Positions 60,001-64,000 of a stretch of DNA of 64,000 bases are shown piece by piece (within the stretch, counting starts at the first letter, position 1; each line of letters opens with the position of its first letter). A program made the translations under genes and the position numbers. Origin of the DNA: a virus; the IMG/VR virus record IMGVR_UViG_3300033150_002070, positions 1-64,000 of that record. One strand, given 5' to 3'. The notes under the pieces were generated by a model. That model ran no database searches. It saw nothing but the letters and a program-made list of their open reading frames with translations, and had not been told where the DNA came from.

Positions 60001-60048
60001 GACCTGAGCTACGAGTGTTACGCTCAGCGATCCAAGACTTCGCGGCAT
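57028..60048 (-). CDS. Tape measure protein, 1006 aa
   Basis: TP901-type core near 120-300 (ATLMTADLAKGF; GLAAGLGMSFEEVASSVALLTRAGIPAAQTF), hydrophobic helices about 430-500, coiled coils, and a Gly/Ala-rich C-terminus. About 1000 aa predicts a tail of roughly 150 nm by the usual 0.15 nm per residue rule. AAGGAGATGTGAT before ATG. Confidence 0.88.
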   Translation of the reverse strand: MPRSLGSLSVTLVAQVGRFIWGMDYASRRISKFGENFANAAKYMIRYWNLFTRGFWVNAKGVTYQIDSMSERIKRFRMSFHLLRESTKWAIASMVALGAVWTRRWLSYFTALGKESARFQELISRTATLMTADLAKGFSSTASAMRYLGREVMDLKARFGIAVEDVAMSLYDAVSSLYAARDAVKILDAAGKLAVSGLSTMREATNAIITVLKAWKRPVEEAAEVADVLMEVIRRGRLTMDQLSEGLRKTAGLAAGLGMSFEEVASSVALLTRAGIPAAQTFTAIRNAAIALIRQQKEGYEVLAKYGIILRDTTDKEGEFFRIILALAEHALPSETAAVFRRIRALLGTATLVGRANELMEDALKIFERSSTVQEAFNARIVQTQLQLKKLNQAYDNLRITAGQNISLAMGPLAGALAKVLNWMSKNTQTTISFIGAFGGLAMAVASVILPITALVILLKNLGITLKALTVAKGFGIVGLILTGISLIEILLRKTGVLSKIANGLKGVWRRLRSESRGVTRDFSNLADQTRELFEKFGYTSEQLEELARKEAWLSELSHQAAQDQRELGGAAEFLGMKLYKSAKMTAVAWLEAWQRIVDSAKDSTVEMKYYAEFFFKDFYDKILEMFPEGIPDRWRGLIDELRKYWSESVDDMKKKLTELFELDRLRWELAIASTKKGTEAYRKATFDQYWGELEILKKMEKNKDKFSEKDILRQKITVEKLKSQLDEFMKGSEQKMRISELPVPELKPEVDFEPLEQLPSVFELIREEAGRTTETIRDFVGTTTDTFVDSFTLLAAEELKMYGYKTRRYKQMMDEIKQLESQHSSWLQRLWQSLLESWREFLAQKLKAFIKEKVYEMIIDMAAKAIGAMFGGGGGAGAGAGAGAYVRSITQWQRLAGLPGLQYGGVVTRNMVGLVGEAGPEIIARLQSSVRSLEGAIGRLITGPTVTGLAAGEAVIPLEKAGLGTTIINQITTVVPPSREQMSDLTDMVSEMNRAQLRRLGKRGL

Positions 60049-60049
60049 A

Positions 60050-60238
60050 TCACATCTCCTTCACGGGGATTCCTACTGCTTTGAGCCTCTCAAGCGCCGA
60101 CTGCCCGTCCCGAAGATCAATGGTATTTCCATCGGACTCTTTCGGAAGGCTCTCGAAGATAAGCTCGATCTCCTCGACGGAAAGGTCGAGTATTTCATCA
60201 ATAGTCCAGCCGAACAAGCTCGCAAGATGAACTATCAC
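60050..60238 (-). CDS. Tail assembly chaperone, frameshifted part, 62 aa
   Basis: Open in the -1 frame relative to the gene before it. WTIDEILDLSVEEIELIFESLPK is typical of the T part of G/GT chaperones. Probably made only as a fusion by frameshifting at 60238-60244, although a GTG start exists at 60238. Confidence 0.7.
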   Translation of the reverse strand: MIVHLASLFGWTIDEILDLSVEEIELIFESLPKESDGNTIDLRDGQSALERLKAVGIPVKEM

Positions 60239-60645
60239 TTTAAAAATCGAGACATCTTGTCTTGAATAGCTGCTACCTTGCCGAGCTTGCGTATCACTTC
60301 TTCGTAGAAAGGGAGTATAAGCTCCACCACCGAATCAAGATCGAGGTTCTCAGCCACCCATTCCTCATCGCGGCCGACTATCACGGAGGCGATCTTCAAT
60401 ACCTCCTCGGGAAGTGTCTCAAGAATCTCAGCAACAATGCCGATACCCTTCTGAAGATCGAACTCCTCTCCCTCAAGAACGTCTTGCGGAAACCTCTTGA
60501 GAATTCGTCCTAACGACTGAACAACCTGAAGCTGAACTCTGAGTGTGGACTTAGGAACCTCAATCCTTTCACCGTCAACGGTGGTTACAAACTCTTTCTT
60601 GGGAAACAGAACCTCAATCTCACGATCAAGTTTGCTCTTGGCCAT
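60235..60645 (-). CDS. Tail assembly chaperone (gpG-like), 136 aa
   Basis: Helical protein (FVTTVDGERIEVPKSTLRVQL start, then long helices) between major tail protein and tape measure. Its last codons hold the slippery heptamer. Confidence 0.72.
   Translation of the reverse strand: MAKSKLDREIEVLFPKKEFVTTVDGERIEVPKSTLRVQLQVVQSLGRILKRFPQDVLEGEEFDLQKGIGIVAEILETLPEEVLKIASVIVGRDEEWVAENLDLDSVVELILPFYEEVIRKLGKVAAIQDKMSRFLK
60238..60244 (-). promoter_or_regulatory. -1 ribosomal frameshift slippery site TTTAAAG
   Basis: Zero-frame codons are T-TTA-AAG immediately followed by TGA. A -1 slip continues into the 62-aa frame, giving RFFKVIVHLASL. Position between tail tube and tape measure genes is exactly as in the lambda G/GT arrangement. 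Confidence 0.75.
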
Positions 60646-60675
60646 AGAAGTCTCACTCCTCTCTAACTTTCAGGG

Positions 60676-61215
60676 TTAGGTGATGTGTTTAATCGCTATG
60701 AGCTGCTCCTCCTCATCGAGGGATTCGCCGCTCCAGGCTGTAGGCGTGTGAAGTGCGACGAACGTCATCGGGAACTGATGAACATCATCGCCAAACGCTA
60801 TCTCCATCTCCCCACTGCCCTGAGCATACCAGATATCAAGCTCTATAGTTCCGCCGGAGGCCATCTGGTGGACGAACTTCAACGCTACATGATTGAAGTT
60901 CATATCTCCGCCGAAGCCAAGCTCAGAGCTGGTCTGGTTGCCCCCACCAAGAGCCTTGTGGAGATTGGCGAGGTTCCACTCAATTCCCGTTATCACAAAC
61001 TCAACGCTCTCACGTCTGGCCCAAGTCTGGATGATTACCGCTGGAGTACCCTGCTCAACATCGAGCCGTTCTCTAGAAATTCTGAGCGTCGCTTCACGTA
61101 CAGCTCCCACATCAGTTGAGGGGGTGGAACCAGCCACATCCATGTAGAGGATGCCTGGACCAAACGTGATCTTGCTCGTATTGTAGGATGGAACATTATA
61201 CGCCACTTGACTCAC
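60676..61215 (-). CDS. Major tail (tube) protein, about 176-179 aa
   Basis: Beta-rich: ITFGPGILYMDVAGS, VGAVREATLRI, FVITGIEWNLANLHKALGG and FPMTFVALHTPT are typical of phage tail-tube proteins. GTG 61206 fits GGAGGTGAGTCAA spacing better than GTG 61215. Confidence 0.78.
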   Translation of the reverse strand: MSQVAYNVPSYNTSKITFGPGILYMDVAGSTPSTDVGAVREATLRISRERLDVEQGTPAVIIQTWARRESVEFVITGIEWNLANLHKALGGGNQTSSELGFGGDMNFNHVALKFVHQMASGGTIELDIWYAQGSGEMEIAFGDDVHQFPMTFVALHTPTAWSGESLDEEEQLIAIKHIT

Positions 61216-61471
61216 CTCCCTTCATAGGTTTTGCCCAAGTCTTTGCATCAACCCCTCGCCAGATCATCACAGATCCGTCAAACGAGAGTGTGTTCGGCGT
61301 TCCGCAGTGGCGGCATAAGATCGAAATGTCGCCCCTCGTGATCGTGGCGTAGAGGTCCTTGTATTTAATGCGGATGGTATCGTTTGCGACGATACCGAGA
61401 AACTTACCGCAGTTAGAACATAGCCAGGGCTTCTCTTTAGGGCCTAACTTGATCGTCTGTTCTCGTCTCAT
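61196..61471 (-). CDS. Zinc-ribbon protein, 91 aa
   Basis: CSNCGKFLGI and CRHCGTPN with beta strands, like the Com/rubredoxin-like regulators seen in tail operons, though longer. Overlaps both neighbours. Confidence 0.6.
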   Translation of the reverse strand: MRREQTIKLGPKEKPWLCSNCGKFLGIVANDTIRIKYKDLYATITRGDISILCRHCGTPNTLSFDGSVMIWRGVDAKTWAKPMKGGESSGV

Positions 61472-61887
61472 GAGTACCTCACAAGTTTAACCTCAAAGTC
61501 TCCAACCATTGCATACAAGCCGGCCTCTGGATCAGTTGTATCAATTGGTTCTGAATCGCTATCACATACTATTGAGTAAGTGTAACCGCCAATTGACTTG
61601 GTGAATCTCGATCCTTTGAGCTTTGCCTCTATAAGATCGTAAATCTCAGCCGCTTCGTCAAGCGACTCCTTTGACCAAACCCAAAACCTTACATACGAGG
61701 TTCTAAGCTCACGAATGCGTGGTTCAGTCGTGCTCGGGGTGCGTTTGAGATTGACGCATGGATACGAGGGGTTCTTAACCTCGAATAGCTCAGCGCCATA
61801 GACCCGAGTGCCTACCTTGGATCTGATCGTCGCATCGCTTAGAAGCACCGATCTTAGTATCTCAATTGCAGCGGTTATAAGATTCAC
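61468..61887 (-). CDS. Tail terminator/completion protein, 139 aa
   Basis: LITAAIEILRSVLLSDATIRSKVGTRVY and YPCVNLKRTP follow the DUF3168/tail-terminator pattern. Correct position before the tail tube gene. Confidence 0.65.
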   Translation of the reverse strand: MNLITAAIEILRSVLLSDATIRSKVGTRVYGAELFEVKNPSYPCVNLKRTPSTTEPRIRELRTSYVRFWVWSKESLDEAAEIYDLIEAKLKGSRFTKSIGGYTYSIVCDSDSEPIDTTDPEAGLYAMVGDFEVKLVRYS

Positions 61888-62501
61888 CTCAAGCCTCCAC
61901 TAACAACATATCTTCTGAGTATCGCGTGGCGTGCGCGCATTTCCTCAACACTGCGCTCAAACTCCTTGTAAGTTCCCATCGCATGGGTCCTGAACTTACC
62001 CCAAAGCTCGTGCCTGTGCTTCTCAACTGTCTCCTCCAACACAGGACGAGCGTGCATCTTCCTTGTTCCAAAAAATACATACTTCCAATACCGAGGAGGC
62101 TCGACGAGCCTGATACCCCACACTATGCGATCCTTGGTGACTGGCAGAAGCGGCCCTGCGGGAACGGTTTCACCATACACAAATGACTGAATACTTCTAG
62201 CGAGATCGCCGGTTCGCCTGTGAACGCTGAACCAGGGCCATCTTCCATACCGATGAATTCTCGGCTCAGGCCACTTTGTTGAGTACGGGCCGGCTCCTCG
62301 CCTTTTAGCATACCGCCTCATCCACCTCAAAGAATGTGAGTCAACTACTGAACAGTACTCACGGGCACGGTCTCTAAGCCAATCGGCCGTTTTACCACAT
62401 GCCCTCTCGGTGCTGTGAAGTATACCACGCTTGGAAAACCTTAAGGCATCTACAATGCTCGTGTATCCTTCAAGTTTCAAAATTACCCCTTCAGCCGGCA
62501 T
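61884..62501 (-). CDS. HK97 gp10-like tail/connector protein, 205 aa
   Basis: ATG 62501 after GAGGAGGTTGACG; the frame is open to 62537. Basic, with WRRTGDLARSIQS-like and FGTRKMHARPVLEETVEKHRHEL motifs near the end that mark gp10-type head-tail proteins. Confidence 0.65.
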   Translation of the reverse strand: MPAEGVILKLEGYTSIVDALRFSKRGILHSTERACGKTADWLRDRAREYCSVVDSHSLRWMRRYAKRRGAGPYSTKWPEPRIHRYGRWPWFSVHRRTGDLARSIQSFVYGETVPAGPLLPVTKDRIVWGIRLVEPPRYWKYVFFGTRKMHARPVLEETVEKHRHELWGKFRTHAMGTYKEFERSVEEMRARHAILRRYVVSGGLR

Positions 62502-64000
62502 CGTCAACCTCCTCAAACGGCAGAAGGCCCTTAGCACTCACCTTTTGGTGGCGAATTGATCCAACCCTGATTGGAGTCTCAGGCGTGAACGGCTGGATCG
62601 CCTGAACCAGCTCCTCAGCATACTGCTTGAATGGATGATCTGCTGGAAGCTGGCGAGTCACGCTCCTCATCAAAACTAGAGCTCTCAGAAGCGAGATTGA
62701 GGCAAGCTCTTTCTTAGCCTGGTAGTGGTTCGGATTTCGCTTCAGGGCCTCATACAGAAGCTCCTCAGCTTCATCATAAGCTCCCTCGTTGATCCTGTGA
62801 AGCGCCAGGTTGAAATACGGCCGCGAGTCCATCGGGTCATCCTTCATCTGCTGGATGTTGAGCCTCTCATAAAGCTCAAGCTTCCTGTCAAGATCTTCAT
62901 CCTTCTTAAGATAACCGCGATGTTCGATCATAAAGGGAGCCTTTTTGATCTTGAGCCTATTCCTGAAGCGTCTCAGGCACTCGTCGAAGTTCTCGTGGAC
63001 TCGGCCAGTGTAGTAAAACTCAGGAATGTTTCTGAAAAGCCTGACCGCCTCTGAAAGTGTAAAGGCACCGATCTTCTGGATGTTTTTCACAAAGAACATC
63101 CATCCATCGGCATCCTCATCCATCATCCGCCTAAGTGTTACAAGCTTTTCGGTGTCGAAGTGCTCATCAGCATCCATGTGCAGTATCCACTTGGATGAAC
63201 AGTGGTCCTTTGCAAAGTTTCTAACATCCGAGAACGAGTCGTTCCACTTGAAATCGTAAATCTTGACGTTTGGATAGTAGTCCGCAATCTCCTTAGTATC
63301 ATCAGTTGAACCGGTATCTACCAGAACCACCTCGTCCACAAAGTAATACAGCTCATCCAGGAGCCTTGGAAGCTCCTTGCCCTCGTTCTTGACGACCATA
63401 CAGAGCGAGATGTTGGAGTTCTCATCCCACTTGTTGACCCGAATCGAGGTATCAACCAAGTGCCTGTACGACTCACCACCAACAAGCCTAGGATCTGGAT
63501 GTTCATCAAGCTTCGAGTAAAAGCTGTACTTCCGCTCACGGAGATCCTGTGAGTCATATCCAAGGTGCTTAACCCTGACAGACGTCACTCTCGTGTACTC
63601 CCTTGGATAGACAGGCACGTTACCGCAGTGAAGACCCTTTTCATCGCCGAGAAGTATCTTTCGGCCTTTCTCAACCTTGAAAAGCCTGGGTCCGGCCATA
63701 CGGCCGAATATCCCGTCGGACCTCCACCATTTGCTTCCATCCTGATCGTTGATAAAGATTGTGTACCAAGTGAAAGTGTAGAGCTTCACTTCAGGATTGG
63801 GCGGGTGGATCAGCCTTTGAGCATATTCGTATGTCATCTTGTCCTCAAATATCTCGTCTGCATCCACCGAGATTATCCACTCAGCGCCTTCCTCTGCGGC
63901 CATCTCAAGGGCACGATTTCGCTCATCCCGCTCATTGAATCCACACTTCCACTCCTCAACTCTTATAACCTTGGGATGGGATTTAGCGATTTCAAGAGTG
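62491..64000 (-). CDS. Tandem GT2 glycosyltransferase with TPR tail, 5' end outside window
   Basis: The frame runs past the window edge, so the N-terminus is missing. First GT-A part includes WIISVDADEIF. The second starts ISLCMVVKNEGKELPRLLDEL with VDTGSTDDT and HMDADEHF. The C-terminal 100 residues hold TPR-like helices. Same plan as SunS-like multi-domain transferases. It lies at the head-tail junction of the late operon, suggesting virion or host-surface glycosylation. Confidence 0.85.
   Translation of the reverse strand, partial: TLEIAKSHPKVIRVEEWKCGFNERDERNRALEMAAEEGAEWIISVDADEIFEDKMTYEYAQRLIHPPNPEVKLYTFTWYTIFINDQDGSKWWRSDGIFGRMAGPRLFKVEKGRKILLGDEKGLHCGNVPVYPREYTRVTSVRVKHLGYDSQDLRERKYSFYSKLDEHPDPRLVGGESYRHLVDTSIRVNKWDENSNISLCMVVKNEGKELPRLLDELYYFVDEVVLVDTGSTDDTKEIADYYPNVKIYDFKWNDSFSDVRNFAKDHCSSKWILHMDADEHFDTEKLVTLRRMMDEDADGWMFFVKNIQKIGAFTLSEAVRLFRNIPEFYYTGRVHENFDECLRRFRNRLKIKKAPFMIEHRGYLKKDEDLDRKLELYERLNIQQMKDDPMDSRPYFNLALHRINEGAYDEAEELLYEALKRNPNHYQAKKELASISLLRALVLMRSVTRQLPADHPFKQYAEELVQAIQPFTPETPIRVGSIRHQKVSAKGLLPFEEVDDAG

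Overview
The window looks like most of the genome of a tailed double-stranded DNA phage (Caudoviricetes, siphovirus-like tail module) of a bacterium. It carries terminase, portal, prohead protease, tail-tube, tape-measure and lysis genes. Bacterial control signals are clear: strong AGGAGG ribosome sites, sigma70-type TTGACA-17-TATNTT promoters, and Sec and lipoprotein signal peptides. No integrase is visible. The host cannot be named from sequence. Inteins, AGG/ATA codon use and highly charged proteins would fit a thermophile, but that is only a guess.

Layout. (1) 1-18.9 kb, minus strand: a late operon driven by a promoter at about 18.9 kb. In transcription order it holds a small protein in terminase-small position, a SAM methyltransferase, the large terminase (with a mini-intein inside Walker A), two secreted-type fibre/LamG proteins, portal, three glycosyltransferases, a chymotrypsin-like lipoprotein protease with a Cys nucleophile, a Gly-rich peptide, a 1.7-kDa-residue-scale enzyme fusion (about 1708 aa: nucleotidyltransferase, ATP ligase, methyltransferase, LigD-PE-like domain split by an intein), and a PE-like/prohead protease/scaffold fusion with nested starts. 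(2) 18.9-22.5 kb: a divergent control region with hairpins, palindromes, short genes and about 14 copies of a TTGTCCGAAAAAT element in about 1.1 kb. (3) 22.5-32.5 kb, plus strand: an early accessory operon of small proteins, including an array of eight tandem paralogues. (4) 32.5-34.6 kb: a phage Ro60 (TROVE-vWA) gene with its own promoter, followed at once by three tandem Y-RNA-like RNAs, the first carrying a circularly permuted tRNA-like domain, and a fourth structured RNA. (5) 34.6-50.0 kb, plus: replication and recombination, with Cas4/RecB-like nuclease, Sak4-like ATPase, DUF669-like SSB, SNF2 helicase, AAA+ ATPase, DnaN-like clamp, replisome organiser, DEDDy exonuclease, PD-(D/E)XK resolvase-like protein and a metallophosphoesterase. 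A second origin-like AT-rich repeat region lies at 37.5-38.5 kb. (6) 50.0-64 kb, minus: lysis (spanin-like, holin, amidase) and tail genes, with a programmed -1 frameshift between the tail chaperones, ending in a glycosyltransferase cut by the window edge.

The minus-strand genes at both window ends fit one continuous late operon on a circular or permuted map. The major capsid and head-tail connectors, not found here, would lie in the small piece outside the window. The most interesting content is the Ro60/Y-RNA cassette, the dispersed TTGTCCGA operator/iteron family that also abuts the late promoter, and the intein-bearing ligase/methyltransferase fusion next to a 3C-like protease.
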